Part shown: positions 18,105-27,505 of the stretch, piece after piece
Layout: each line of letters starts with the position of its first letter
How positions within the stretch are numbered: position 1 is the first letter of the stretch
From: Myxococcaceae bacterium
GTDB lineage: Bacteria; Myxococcota; Myxococcia; Myxococcales; Myxococcaceae
Direction: 5' to 3'
Length of the DNA stretch: 63,470 nt
NCBI GenBank assembly: GCA_017881265.1
Contig: JADGRA010000039.1
Span: 1-63,470, forward strand
Notes under the pieces: generated by a model
What the model was told of the DNA's origin: nothing
Seen by the model: the letters and a program-made list of their open reading frames with translations, nothing else
Database searches by the model: none
Position numbers and translations under genes: made by a program

Positions 18105-19097
18105 ATGCATCCAGACCACCTCCCCCCGCCCACCACCACCCAGCGCGTGAAGCGCGTGCTGGGCTTCCCCCTGTTGCGTCTTGTCTGGACGCTTGTCCTT
18201 TTCTTCGGAGCGAGTTGGGGGCTGGCCCACCTCGCCCCGTCATTGGCCCGCCTCGGCAACGAGACGCTGGGCGGCGCCTTCCGCAACGCCCTTCTGTCGT
18301 TGGCCGTGCTGTGGGCCACCCTCCGCCTGTTTGAGGGAAAGCAGCTGGACGCGATGGGCCTTCCGCTTCGCGGCGCTCCCTCCGCCTTCGCCCAGGGCTA
18401 CCTGGTGGGCGCGGCGCTGCTGACGGCCGTGACGGGCGTCCTGTGGGTGGCCGGCAGCTACCACGTGACGGGCTTCGGGGCGGGCGCGACGGCGCCCGCC
18501 ATCGGCCACGCCGCCCTCCTCTTCTTGCTGGTGGGCGTCACCGAGGAAGTCATGACGCGCGGAATTCTCTTCCGCCTTCTGGAACAGGGAGTCGGCACCT
18601 GGGCGGCGCTGGGGCTAAGTGCCGTCCTCTTCGGCCTGGGCCACCGGGGCAACCCCGGGGCCACCACGCAGTCCAGCCTGGCCATCGCCCTGGAAGCCGG
18701 CGTGCTGCTGGCGGCGGCCTACGTCGCCACGCGCTCGCTGTGGCTGCCCATCGGCCTGCACGCAGCGTGGGACTTTTTCGAGGGGCCGGTGTACGGCGCC
18801 CACGTCTCCGGAATTGCATTGCCCTCCATCCTGGAGGCCAGCTTCCCGGGGCCGGTGTGGTTGACGGGCGGGGACTTCGGCCCGGAGGCGGGAGTCCCGG
18901 CGGTGGTGCTGGGCACGGCCCTCGGCGCTGCCTTCCTCGTCCTGGCCTGGCGCCGCGGCCACGTCTTCACGCCGCGCTGGCTGCTCCGGCTTCTGCGCCG
19001 CGAGGGGACGCCTGCCGTGCCCACGCCCATCCCGCCGCCCGGGGCGGTGGCCGACGCGGCACTCCAGGCCTTCCCGGCGGCGCCCACGCAGCGCTGA
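18105..19097 (+). CDS. CPBP-family intramembrane metalloprotease
   Basis: About 330 residues with eight or so hydrophobic segments. It carries the three CPBP (ABI/Rce1-like) motifs: TEEVMTRG (the EExxxR box), FGLGH, and HAAWDF near the end of the domain. The two Glu, the His residues and the Asp/Asn supply the metal site within the membrane. The C-terminus is a Pro-rich tail. It starts at ATG 18105, just after a GGAAAG-like site. It lies 70 nt upstream of the biotin carboxylase gene on the same strand, without an evident functional link. Substrate unknown. Confidence 0.85.
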   Translation: MHPDHLPPPTTTQRVKRVLGFPLLRLVWTLVLFFGASWGLAHLAPSLARLGNETLGGAFRNALLSLAVLWATLRLFEGKQLDAMGLPLRGAPSAFAQGYLVGAALLTAVTGVLWVAGSYHVTGFGAGATAPAIGHAALLFLLVGVTEEVMTRGILFRLLEQGVGTWAALGLSAVLFGLGHRGNPGATTQSSLAIALEAGVLLAAAYVATRSLWLPIGLHAAWDFFEGPVYGAHVSGIALPSILEASFPGPVWLTGGDFGPEAGVPAVVLGTALGAAFLVLAWRRGHVFTPRWLLRLLRREGTPAVPTPIPPPGAVADAALQAFPAAPTQR

Positions 19098-19167
19098 AGG
19101 GCATTTGCGCCGCCCCCTCCCGGCGGAGGGTGCTAAGCCTGGGGGCCAACGCAGGCACCCCAAGGGC

Positions 19168-20667
19168 ATGTTCAAGAAGCTTCTCATCGCCAACCGCGGG
19201 GAAATTGCCGTTCGCGTCATTCGCACCTGCCGCGAGCTCGGCATCTCCCCGGTGGCCGTCTACTCCGAGGCGGACCGCTCGGCGCTGCACGTGCGCATGG
19301 CCGATGAGGCGCACTGCATTGGCCCGGCGCCCTCGCGCGAGAGCTACCTCAACCAGGAGCGGCTGCTGCAGGCGGCGCGCGACTCCCACGCCGAGGCCAT
19401 TCACCCGGGCTACGGCTTCCTCAGCGAGAATGCCTCCTTCGTGCGCGCGGTGGAGGCCGCCGGCCTCGTCTTCGTCGGCCCGCCCGCCAGTGCCATGGAC
19501 GCCATGGGGGAAAAGACGCGGGCACGCGCCAACATGGAGAAGGCCAAGGTGCCGGTGGTGCCCGGAAGCACCGCTCCCTTTGCGGACGCCGACGCCGCGC
19601 TGGCCTTCGCCCACACCGTGGGCTTCCCCATCATGCTGAAGGCCGTCGCCGGCGGCGGCGGCAAGGGCATGCGCCGGGTGGACACCGCCGCCGAATTACC
19701 CTCCGCCTTTCGCGCCGCCCAGAGCGAAGCGCAGTCGGCCTTCGGCAACGGCAGCGTCTACCTGGAAAAGCTGCTGGAGCAGCCGCGGCACATTGAGATT
19801 CAGCTGTTTGCCGACGCCCACGGCGGGTGCGTCCACCTGAATGAGCGGGAGTGCTCGGCGCAGCGGCGGCACCAGAAAGTCATCGAGGAGACGCCCTCCC
19901 CCGTCCTCAGCGCCTCCATGCGCGCCGCCATGGGCGAGGTGGCGGTGCGGGCCGCGCGCGCGGTGGGGTACGTCGGCGCCGGGACGGTGGAATTCCTCGT
20001 CGACAAGCACCGCAACTTCTACTTCCTGGAGATGAATACCCGGCTGCAGGTGGAGCACCCGGTGACGGAGTGGGTGACGGGCCTGGACCTGGTCGCCTGG
20101 CAGCTGCGGGTGGCGGCCGGGGAGAAGCTGGGCTTCGCCACGGAGGCGCCCCGGGGCCACGCCCTGGAAGTGCGAGTCTACGCCGAGGACCCGGCCCAGA
20201 ATTTCCTCCCCTCCCCCGGGCGCATTACCTACCTGCGCTCGCCCAGCGGGCCGTGCGTGCGCGACGACTCGGGCGTCTACGCCGGCTACACCGTGCCCAC
20301 CACCTATGACCCGCTCATCTCCAAGCTCAGCGTCTGGGCGCCCACCCGCGCCGAGTCCATCGCCCGCATGCGGCGCGCCCTGTCCGAGTACGTGGTGAAG
20401 GGGATTACGACCAACCTCCGCTACCTGCGGGCCATTGTGGAACACCCGGAGTTCGTCGCCGGCGACTACGACACCTCCTTCCTTCCCCGTGCCCACGCAG
20501 CCCTCACCCGGCCGCCGGGCGGCGCAGTGGCCGAGGCCGCGCTGCTCGCCTCCGTGGTGCACGCCCGGGCGCGCGACGTGCGCCGGCGAAGCGCCCTGCT
20601 GCCGGCCCAGGGCCAGAAGGCCTCCCTCTCCCCCTGGCGGCTGCAGGGCCGCCGGCCCCGGCGCTGA
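19168..20667 (+). CDS. Biotin carboxylase subunit of acyl-CoA (propionyl/acetyl-CoA) carboxylase
   Basis: A 499-residue biotin carboxylase. It starts with FKKLLIANRGEIAVRVIR and contains the ATP-grasp GGGGKGMR loop, the EMNTRLQVEHPVTE block that carries the catalytic and carboxylation-site residues, and a C-terminal domain ending in a basic tail. It carboxylates the biotin on the carrier protein using ATP and bicarbonate. Unlike fused alpha subunits of actinobacterial or mammalian PCC, no biotin-carrier domain follows; that is a separate gene 16 nt downstream. It is part of the unit 19168-22868 with the carrier and the mutase. A TGCTAAGCC motif lies 36 nt upstream. Confidence 0.93.
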   Translation: MFKKLLIANRGEIAVRVIRTCRELGISPVAVYSEADRSALHVRMADEAHCIGPAPSRESYLNQERLLQAARDSHAEAIHPGYGFLSENASFVRAVEAAGLVFVGPPASAMDAMGEKTRARANMEKAKVPVVPGSTAPFADADAALAFAHTVGFPIMLKAVAGGGGKGMRRVDTAAELPSAFRAAQSEAQSAFGNGSVYLEKLLEQPRHIEIQLFADAHGGCVHLNERECSAQRRHQKVIEETPSPVLSASMRAAMGEVAVRAARAVGYVGAGTVEFLVDKHRNFYFLEMNTRLQVEHPVTEWVTGLDLVAWQLRVAAGEKLGFATEAPRGHALEVRVYAEDPAQNFLPSPGRITYLRSPSGPCVRDDSGVYAGYTVPTTYDPLISKLSVWAPTRAESIARMRRALSEYVVKGITTNLRYLRAIVEHPEFVAGDYDTSFLPRAHAALTRPPGGAVAEAALLASVVHARARDVRRRSALLPAQGQKASLSPWRLQGRRPRR

Positions 20668-20683
20668 CAGCCCCCCTAAGCCC

Positions 20684-21202
20684 ATGCCTAGCGTCCGCTA
20701 CCAAGCCCAGCTGCACGGCCACACGGAACAGCTGGTGGTGGACGTCGAGGACTTGGGCGACGGCCGGCTGGTGCTGACGGTGGGGGACACCCGGCACGAG
20801 GTGGACGCGGTGGCCCTGGACCACGGCGCCGTCTCGCTGCTTCTGGACGGCCAGGTGTACGACGTGGAATTCGACGACGTCGGCGAGGAAGTCCAGGTGC
20901 TGGTGCGGGGCGACGCCTTCCGCGTGGACGTGGCGGATGAGCGGGCGCTGCGACTGCGGGCCGGGGCAGCCGCCTTCCAGGTGGAGGGCAAAGTCACCGT
21001 CACCGCGCCCATGCCGGGCAAGGTGGTGCGCCTTCTGGTGAAACCGGGCGAGGTGGTGGTGGAGGGCCAGGGGCTGGTGGTGGTGGAGGCGATGAAGATG
21101 GAGAACGAGCTGAAGAGTCCAAAAGCCGGCACCGTCACCGAGGTGTTTGCCCGCGAGGGCGGGACGGTGGAGGCCAATGCCAAGCTGTTGACGGTGGAGT
21201 GA
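20684..21202 (+). CDS. Biotin carboxyl carrier protein
   Basis: A 172-residue protein. The C-terminal ~70 residues are a biotinyl domain with EAMKM and biotinylated Lys138, preceded by [16 protein letters not shown]. The N-terminal ~95 residues are beta-rich and may be the domain that contacts the carboxyltransferase. It carries carboxybiotin from the biotin carboxylase encoded just upstream (16 nt gap) to the PccB encoded at 10779. The mutase gene follows after 10 nt. So the carboxylase is a three-polypeptide type. Confidence 0.92.
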   Translation: MPSVRYQAQLHGHTEQLVVDVEDLGDGRLVLTVGDTRHEVDAVALDHGAVSLLLDGQVYDVEFDDVGEEVQVLVRGDAFRVDVADERALRLRAGAAAFQVEGKVTVTAPMPGKVVRLLVKPGEVVVEGQGLVVVEAMKMENELKSPKAGTVTEVFAREGGTVEANAKLLTVE

Positions 21203-21212
21203 CAGACAAGCC

Positions 21213-22868
21213 ATGGGGACAGCCGACAGGCAGCGCTGGCTGCGCGAGGTGTGGGCCAAGGCGGTGGCCAAGTCGCCGGAACGCAAAGCCTCCTTCACCA
21301 CCTCCAGCGGCGTGGACATCCCGCCCGTCCTCGGCCCGGACGGCCCGCTGCCGTCCGCCTACGCCGACAAGCTGGGCTTTCCCGGGGAGTACCCCTTCAC
21401 CCGCGGCGTGCAGCCCACCATGTACCGGGGGCGGCCGTGGACGATGCGGCAGTACGCCGGCTTCGGCAGCGCCGAGGACGCCAACGCCCGCTACCACTAC
21501 CTGCTGGCGTCCGGGCAGACCGGCCTCAGCGTGGCCTTCGACTTGCCGACGCAGATGGGCCGAGACGCGGACCACCCCCGCGCCCGCGGCGAGGTGGGAA
21601 AAGTCGGCGTCAGCATCAGTTCCTTGAAGGACATGCAGGTGCTGCTGCGTGGGCTGCCGCTGCAGGACGTCTCCACCTCCATGACCATCAACGCCACCGC
21701 GCCCATCCTTTTGGCGCTGTACGTGGCGGTGGGCGAGGCACAGGGCGTGCGGCCGGAGGCACTCTCCGGCACGGTGCAGAACGACGTGCTGAAGGAATAC
21801 ATCGCCCGCGGCACGTACATCTACCCGCCAGGGCCCAGCTTGCGCCTGGTGACGGACGTCTTCGCCTACTGCGCGAAGCACGTGCCGCGCTGGAACCCCA
21901 TCTCCATCTCCGGCTACCACATCCGCGAGGCCGGCTCGACGGCGGCCCAGGAGATTGGCTTCACCCTGGGCAACGGCATCGCCTACCTGGAAGCGGCGCG
22001 CGCGGCCGGCCTGGAGGTGGACGCCATCGCCCCGCGGCTGTCCTTCTTCTTCAACGTCCACAACAACTTCCTGGAGGAAGTCGCGAAGTTTCGCGCCGCC
22101 CGTCGGCTATGGGCCCGGCTGGTGAAGGAGCGCTTCGCAGCCAAGGACAGCCGCTCGCTGGCCCTGCGCTTTCACGCCCAGACGGCCGGCTCTACCCTCA
22201 CCGCACAGCAGCCCGACAACAACGTGGTGCGGGTGGCGCTGCAGACGCTGGCCGCGGTGTTCGGCGGCACCCAGTCGCTGCACACCAACGGCCGCGACGA
22301 GGCCCTGGCCCTGCCGTCGGAAGAGGCGGCGCGCCTGGCGCTGCGCACCCAGCAAATTGTCGCCCACGAATCCGGGGTGACGGACTTCATCGACCCGCTG
22401 GGCGGCAGCTACGCGGTGGAGTACCTGACGGACGAGTTGGAGGCGGCGGCGGAAGCCATTCTTGCCAAGGTGGACGCCCTGGGCGGCATGGTGCGGGCCA
22501 TCGCCGAGGGCTACCCCCAGCAGGAGATTCAGGACGCCTCCTACCAGGCGCAGCGCGCCCTGGAGGAAAAGCGTTCGGTGGTGGTGGGGGTGAACGCCTT
22601 CACCCAGGAAGAGCCGCCGCCCAGGAACCTTCTGCGCGTGAATGAGGAAGTGGAAGCCGCCCAGGCCACGGCGCTGAAAGCGCTGCGGACGGGCCGCTCC
22701 TCGGCCGCGGTGACGAAGTCCCTGGACGTGCTGCGGCGCGCTGCCGCGGGCAAGGACAACCTCGTCCCCCTCATCCTCGAGGCGGTGAAGGCGCTGGCAA
22801 CGCTGGGAGAAGTTTCCGACGCGCTGCGCGAGGTGTTTGGCGAGCACAAGGAACACGTGGTGCTTTAA
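21213..22868 (+). CDS. Methylmalonyl-CoA mutase-type acyl-CoA mutase, large (substrate-binding) subunit
   Basis: A 551-residue TIM-barrel subunit like the split large subunits of archaeal methylmalonyl-CoA mutase and IcmA/HcmA. Segments [31 protein letters not shown] and SGYHIREAG are diagnostic. Tyr71 in TMY and Arg199 (KEYIAR) match the Tyr89 and Arg207 of methylmalonyl-CoA mutase; isobutyryl-CoA mutase has Phe and Gln there. So methylmalonyl-CoA is the likely substrate, forming succinyl-CoA. There is no C-terminal cobalamin-binding domain, and no gene for the small B12-binding subunit lies in the window. It is in a unit with biotin carboxylase and carrier protein, which make its substrate. 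Confidence 0.9.
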   Translation: MGTADRQRWLREVWAKAVAKSPERKASFTTSSGVDIPPVLGPDGPLPSAYADKLGFPGEYPFTRGVQPTMYRGRPWTMRQYAGFGSAEDANARYHYLLASGQTGLSVAFDLPTQMGRDADHPRARGEVGKVGVSISSLKDMQVLLRGLPLQDVSTSMTINATAPILLALYVAVGEAQGVRPEALSGTVQNDVLKEYIARGTYIYPPGPSLRLVTDVFAYCAKHVPRWNPISISGYHIREAGSTAAQEIGFTLGNGIAYLEAARAAGLEVDAIAPRLSFFFNVHNNFLEEVAKFRAARRLWARLVKERFAAKDSRSLALRFHAQTAGSTLTAQQPDNNVVRVALQTLAAVFGGTQSLHTNGRDEALALPSEEAARLALRTQQIVAHESGVTDFIDPLGGSYAVEYLTDELEAAAEAILAKVDALGGMVRAIAEGYPQQEIQDASYQAQRALEEKRSVVVGVNAFTQEEPPPRNLLRVNEEVEAAQATALKALRTGRSSAAVTKSLDVLRRAAAGKDNLVPLILEAVKALATLGEVSDALREVFGEHKEHVVL

Positions 22869-22882
22869 GCAAGACGCTTCGG

Positions 22883-22906
22883 GGCCCCCTTTCTTCTTTC
22901 GGGGCC
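22883..22906 (+). terminator. Weak hairpin after mutase gene
   Basis: GGCCCC (22883-22888) pairs with GGGGCC (22901-22906) across a pyrimidine-rich loop (CTTTCTTCTTTC). No T tract follows, so termination is doubtful. Confidence 0.25.
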
Positions 22907-22921
22907 AGTTGGAGTTGCCCC

Positions 22922-23974
22922 ATGTTTCTCCCCTCCCGCCTCCCCCTCATCCAGGCGCCGATGGCCGGCGCCCAGGGACCGGCACTCGCCGCCGCCGTTT
23001 GCCGTGCGGGCGGCCTCGGCTCGCTGCCGGCCGCCCTGCTGACGCCCGCCCTGCTGCGCGAGCACGTGGCCGCCGTCCGCGCCGCCACGGACGCCCCCTT
23101 CAACGTCAACTTCTTCTGCCACGTCCAGCCGCGCCGGGACGAGGCGGTCCAGGCCCGCTGGGCCCAGGCGCTTTCGCCCTACGCCGCCGAAGCTGGCCTG
23201 GGTGGGACACCGGCACCGCGTGGCCCCGCCCGCACCCCCTTCGACGCCGCTCTGTGCGAGGTCCTGGAAGAGACGAGGCCCGCCGTCGTCAGCTTCCACT
23301 TCGGACTGCCGCCGGACGACTTGCTGGAACGGGTACAGCGCACCGGCGCGCTCGTCCTCTCCTCGGCGACCACCGTGGCGGAGGCGCGGTGGCTGCAGGC
23401 CCGAGGCGTGGACGCCATCATCGCCCAGGGCGCGGAGGCCGGGGGACACCGTGGGCTGTTCCTCTCCCCCGACGTCGGCGCGCAGCCCGGCCTGTTTGCC
23501 CTGTTGCCGCAAGTGGTGGACGCCGTGCACCTCCCCGTCGTCGCGGCGGGCGCCATCGCCGACGGGCGCGGCATCGCCGCGGCCTTCGCGCTGGGCGCCT
23601 CCGCCGTCCAGGTGGGCACGGCCTATTTGCTGACGCCGGAGGCGACGACGTCGGACGTCCACCGCGCGGCGTTGCGGAAGGCCACCGACGACGGGACGCG
23701 CCTCACCAACCTCTTCACCGGGCGCCCGGCGCGCAGCCTCGTCAACCGCGCCATTCGGGAGATGGGCCCCTTCAGCGAATGGGCGCCGCCCTTTCCGCTG
23801 GCGGCCGAGGCGGTGGCGCCTTTGCGTGCGGCCTTCGAGAAACTCGGCCGCGGCGACTTCTCCTCCCTGTGGGCGGGGGAGGCGGCCGCGCTATTGCGCG
23901 AGGAGGCGGCGGAGCCTCTCACCCGCTGGCTGTGGGAGGAGGCGCGGCGGGTGGTGGACGGGCTGAAGCTGTAG
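22922..23974 (+). CDS. Nitronate monooxygenase (2-nitropropane dioxygenase-like) FMN enzyme
   Basis: A 350-residue TIM-barrel flavoprotein. The N-terminus LPLIQAPMAG is the family signature. Further FMN-site segments are FNVNFF, GVDAIIAQGAEAGGH and the AAGAIADGRGI and LGASAVQVGT loops. The family oxidises alkyl nitronates, and some members act as enoyl reductases. An AGTTGGAG-like site lies before the ATG. It follows the mutase gene after 53 nt on the same strand. The physiological substrate is unknown. Confidence 0.88.
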   Translation: MFLPSRLPLIQAPMAGAQGPALAAAVCRAGGLGSLPAALLTPALLREHVAAVRAATDAPFNVNFFCHVQPRRDEAVQARWAQALSPYAAEAGLGGTPAPRGPARTPFDAALCEVLEETRPAVVSFHFGLPPDDLLERVQRTGALVLSSATTVAEARWLQARGVDAIIAQGAEAGGHRGLFLSPDVGAQPGLFALLPQVVDAVHLPVVAAGAIADGRGIAAAFALGASAVQVGTAYLLTPEATTSDVHRAALRKATDDGTRLTNLFTGRPARSLVNRAIREMGPFSEWAPPFPLAAEAVAPLRAAFEKLGRGDFSSLWAGEAAALLREEAAEPLTRWLWEEARRVVDGLKL

Positions 23975-23978
23975 CCAG

Positions 23979-24665
23979 TCAGCGGCCGGCCGGGGCGCCT
24001 TGGGGCAGGGGCGCCAAGGTGCGGGAACGGTCGAGCCACACCGCCAGCGCGGCCAGGGCGAGGTAGCTACCCAGCGCCTGCACCGCGAAGGCAGCTGGGC
24101 TGGGCGGCGGCGGCAGAAACGGCGTGGCGCAGGTGAGGGCCAGGAGAAACGCCGAGGCGCCCAGAGCCAGCCAGCGTCCGCTGGGCGTGCGGGGGCGGGA
24201 CGTGGAGAGGTACAGGGCGAGGCCCGCGCCCAGGCACGCCAGCTCGAGCGCGAGGGCCACGAAGCGGTAGTTCCACAGGGAGAGGCCCAGCTTGAAGGTG
24301 GACTCGGCGGCCAGCGGCAAGTCCGGCGTGTGCACCGGCACGTCCAAGACGAAGTGCGAAAACACGGCCAGACCGGCCAGCGCCGCCGCGGCAGCCGGCG
24401 CCCGCCACAGCAACAGGACGGCCAGCGCGGCCGCCCCGGCCCACAAAAGCGCCCCCAGCAGGCTGTGGGTGTAGGGCATGAAGTACAAGTCGTAGGGGTT
24501 GTACGCGGTGAAGCCCGGGACGATGCGCAGCTTCTCGACGCCGAGGAGGATGAAAACGCAGAACAAGACGTCCAACAGCTGCGCCGCGAGGAAGAGGCCC
24601 CCGAGCGAGAGGGAGGGACGCAGCCGCTTCACCGCCAGGGAAACTCCGTAGTGCCCGATGAACAC
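23979..24665 (-). CDS. Membrane-bound YdjM/DUF457-like metal-dependent hydrolase homologue
   Basis: About 228 residues with six or more hydrophobic segments. It has HYGVSLAVK near the start, a THSLLGAL helix and a SHFVLDVPVHTPD block. These His/Asp motifs are those of DUF457-type inner-membrane proteins. The start is a GTG at 24665 with GGGGGAGG 7 nt upstream. It converges on the NMO gene with only 4 nt between stops and is divergent from the multicopper oxidase gene. Function in the cell is unknown. Confidence 0.72.
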   Translation of the reverse strand: MFIGHYGVSLAVKRLRPSLSLGGLFLAAQLLDVLFCVFILLGVEKLRIVPGFTAYNPYDLYFMPYTHSLLGALLWAGAAALAVLLLWRAPAAAAALAGLAVFSHFVLDVPVHTPDLPLAAESTFKLGLSLWNYRFVALALELACLGAGLALYLSTSRPRTPSGRWLALGASAFLLALTCATPFLPPPPSPAAFAVQALGSYLALAALAVWLDRSRTLAPLPQGAPAGR

Positions 24666-24822
24666 GTCTCGCCTCCCCCGGGGAAATTCCCCCGTTTGTC
24701 CCGCTGTCCCTGCCCCGTCGCGGGATGCTGCACCAGTTTGGCTCCGACCCGCCACGCGGGGCCCCCAGCGTCGGTGGCATGCGGCCCTCTGGTGATAGCG
24801 TCCGGGGCGGCTAGTGCGCGTC

Positions 24823-26223
24823 ATGGGTGGACCCGGACGAATGGCGTGGGCGGTGGCCCTGGCCTGTTGGGCCAGTCCGGCCGACGTGTGCAGCGCCGAC
24901 GGCGAGCCGACGCTGCCGCAGCCGACAGTCCTTCGCAGCAGCCACGGGCAGCTGGTGGTGGAACTCACGGCGGCCCCCGGCAGCCACCTCCTCCACGGTC
25001 GGCGCTGGCAGGGCATGCTGTACAACGGCAGCTACCTGCCGGAGGTGTGGCGCGTGCGGCCCGGCGACGTGCTGGAGGTCCGCCTCCACAACCAGCTTCA
25101 GGAGATTACCAACCTCCACTTCCATGGCCTCGCCGTGTCGCCGCTCGGCAACGGCGACAACATCTTCGTCCACGTGCTGCCCGGACAGTCCTTCACCTAC
25201 CGGGTGGAGATTCCGGCCGGCCAGCACCCCGGCCTCTTCTGGTACCACCCGCATGCCCATGGGCGAAGCAGCCCGCAGATTATCGCCGGCCTCTCCGGTG
25301 GACTCATCGTGGAAGGCGCCGAGCGCTTCTACCCCTTCCTCGAGTCGCTGCAGGAGCGCCTGCTGCTCTTCAAGCACATCCCGGACCCCACGCCCGACTG
25401 GAAGGAACTGGTGACCGTCAACGGCGCCGTCGTCCCCACGCTGGAGATTGCACCGGGGGAGGCGCAGTACTGGCGGATGGGCAACATCGGCGCGGACCTG
25501 TTTCTCCGGGTGCGCGTTCAGGGGATGCCCTTCTTCGTCATCGCCACCGACGGCAACTACCTCGGGCGACCCCGACGGATGGAGGAAGTCGTCCTCGGCC
25601 CCGGGCAACGCGTGGAGGCCGTCGTGGTGGGTGGGGCTCCGGGGGCCCATGCCTTCACCAGTGTCCCCTTCACCTTGGAGGAAGGGCGACCGCCGCTTCC
25701 GGAGCGGCCGCTGGGTGTGGTGCTGTCACGCGGGCTGCTGGCGGACGTGGCCAGCGCGGAGCAGCAGGTGGAGGCTCAGCGGTGCAACGTGGCCCGCTCC
25801 ATCGACGCGCTCCGGCAGAGCCCGGTGACGCAGCGAAGGACGTTCGTCTTCTCGCGCACGGCGGACCGGCAGAAATTCTTCATCAACGGGCAGCAGTTCG
25901 ATGAACAGCGCACCGACGTCACCGTCCGCTTGGGCGCGGTGGAGGAGTGGACGCTGCGCAACGAGGACAACCAGCTGCACAACTTTCACATCCATCAGAC
26001 AGACTTCCTCGTCACCGAGGTGAACGGGAACCCCGCCCTCTTGGACAGCCTGCGGGACACCTTCACGCTGCCGGCGGCCCAGCAGGGAAAGCCCAGCGTG
26101 GTGAAGGTGCTCATCCCCTTCACCGACCCCACGCTTGTGGGGCGCTTCGTCTTCCACTGCCATGTGGTGAAGCACGAGGACAAGGGCATGATGCAAACCG
26201 TGCAGGTCGTCCGTGCGCCGTAG
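24823..26223 (+). CDS. Multicopper oxidase
   Basis: About 466 residues with a signal peptide ending near VCSADG. Copper motifs are all present in order: NLHFHGLA, FWYHPHAHG, HNFHIHQTDF and HCHVVKHEDKGMM, so both the trinuclear cluster (eight His) and the type 1 site (Cys, His, Met) look intact. Such enzymes oxidise Cu(I), phenols or metals with reduction of O2 to water in the periplasm. Possible starts are GTG 24814, ATG 24823 and ATG 24841; I choose 24823 because it gives a basic residue ahead of the signal core. No Met-rich copper-sensing insert is visible. Substrate is unknown; copper detoxification is one option. Confidence 0.9.
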   Translation: MGGPGRMAWAVALACWASPADVCSADGEPTLPQPTVLRSSHGQLVVELTAAPGSHLLHGRRWQGMLYNGSYLPEVWRVRPGDVLEVRLHNQLQEITNLHFHGLAVSPLGNGDNIFVHVLPGQSFTYRVEIPAGQHPGLFWYHPHAHGRSSPQIIAGLSGGLIVEGAERFYPFLESLQERLLLFKHIPDPTPDWKELVTVNGAVVPTLEIAPGEAQYWRMGNIGADLFLRVRVQGMPFFVIATDGNYLGRPRRMEEVVLGPGQRVEAVVVGGAPGAHAFTSVPFTLEEGRPPLPERPLGVVLSRGLLADVASAEQQVEAQRCNVARSIDALRQSPVTQRRTFVFSRTADRQKFFINGQQFDEQRTDVTVRLGAVEEWTLRNEDNQLHNFHIHQTDFLVTEVNGNPALLDSLRDTFTLPAAQQGKPSVVKVLIPFTDPTLVGRFVFHCHVVKHEDKGMMQTVQVVRAP

Positions 26224-26297
26224 TCCACCGTGGCGAAGGCCTGCAGGCGCTGGACACTCACTTCAGCCACGGCGCATGGCATGCTCGGCCCTTCCCC

Positions 26298-27386
26298 ATG
26301 CGTGTCCCCCCGCCCGACTTCGACGCCGCCCCTCTGCGTTCGGCCCCCAACGCCCGCTTTGAACCGGCGCCGGCCGACGGCGTCCTGCCGGAGGGCTTTT
26401 ACTCCACCACCAACCTGCCCACCTGGGTGAAGTCCGACGGACACTGGCACATGCCGCACCAGCCGCGCATGGACGCGGCCCTGGTGAAGGCCCCGGACGG
26501 CACCGTCTGGGCACGCGAGATGCGCAGGGTGCGCCTGGGGGACGCGGTGGCGGTGGGCCTGCAGGAGGACGGCCGGGAGGGCATTCTGGTGAAGGAAGGC
26601 CTGTTCGACCCGGCCGGCGACGGCGCCTTCAAATTCATGAGCAGCGACGTCAGCCGGGAGAAGCCCACCGACTACGAGAAGATTGCGGGGCTGTTGGTGG
26701 AGGAGAAGGCCAAGGGCGGCCACGTCCTGTGGGTGACGGGGCCAGCCCTGGTGCACGCCCGGGCCCGGGAGGACTTGGCCTGGTTTGTCGCGCACGGCTA
26801 CGTCGGCGCCCTGCTGGCGGGCAACGCCGTCGCCGTGCATGACATTGAGGCCAGCCTCTTCGGCACCACCCTGGGGATGACGGGGGCGGGCGAGACGGTG
26901 CCGCTGGGGCACGGCGCCCACCTGCGCGCCATCAACCGCATTCGCGCCGCCGGCGGCATTGCCCCGGCCGTACGGCAGGGCATTCTCCGGGACGGCGTCA
27001 TGCACGCTTGTGTCGTGCACCAAACACCCTTCGTCCTGTGCGGCAGCATCCGCGACGACGGGCCGCTGCCGGAGGTGGTTCCGGACGTGCTGGACGCGCA
27101 GGACGCCATGCGGCCGCATGCCGCCCGGGCCACGGCGGCCGTCTTCATCGCCACGGCCCTGCATGCCATTGCGGTGGGCAACATGCTTCCCAGCTTCGTC
27201 GTGGACCCGGACGGCTGGCTGCGCCCCCTGCCCGTCGTCTGCGTGGACGCCTCGGAATTCGTGGTGAGCAAGCTGCGCGACCGCGGCACCCACCAGGCCT
27301 TCGGCGTGGTGACGAATGCCCAGGACTTCCTCCGGCTGCTGCGGCTGGCGGTCCAGGCCACCCCGGCCGCGGCGACAGGCCTGTAA
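26298..27386 (+). CDS. TIGR00300-family protein (LOR/SDH, ornithine cyclodeaminase-like), lacking the N-terminal domain
   Basis: A 362-residue protein. Conserved blocks include DGVLPEGFYSTTNLPTWV, FKFMSSDVSREKP, GNAVAVHDIEASLFGTTLG, LRAINRIR, GSIRDDGPLPEV and HAIAVGNMLPSFV. I match these from memory to TIGR00300; an archaeal member is an ornithine cyclodeaminase, and cyanobacterial AgrE/ArgZ carry it as a C-terminal domain. Family members usually start with about 80 residues containing a GHLIDS-type motif; this gene begins directly at the second part, so the N-terminal domain is missing or encoded elsewhere. The start is ATG 26298. It follows the multicopper oxidase gene after 74 nt, with no clear link. 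Activity is unproven. Confidence 0.78.
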   Translation: MRVPPPDFDAAPLRSAPNARFEPAPADGVLPEGFYSTTNLPTWVKSDGHWHMPHQPRMDAALVKAPDGTVWAREMRRVRLGDAVAVGLQEDGREGILVKEGLFDPAGDGAFKFMSSDVSREKPTDYEKIAGLLVEEKAKGGHVLWVTGPALVHARAREDLAWFVAHGYVGALLAGNAVAVHDIEASLFGTTLGMTGAGETVPLGHGAHLRAINRIRAAGGIAPAVRQGILRDGVMHACVVHQTPFVLCGSIRDDGPLPEVVPDVLDAQDAMRPHAARATAAVFIATALHAIAVGNMLPSFVVDPDGWLRPLPVVCVDASEFVVSKLRDRGTHQAFGVVTNAQDFLRLLRLAVQATPAAATGL

Positions 27387-27505
27387 AGGCTAGAAAGCCG
27401 CCGCAGCCGCCCGCGGCCATGGGCGGGCCGGGCCCGCCCCCTGCCCCCCCTTTGGGGGACGCAGTGGCGCTGGCCCGACGCGCGGCTGGGGTATACCTCT
27501 GTGCC

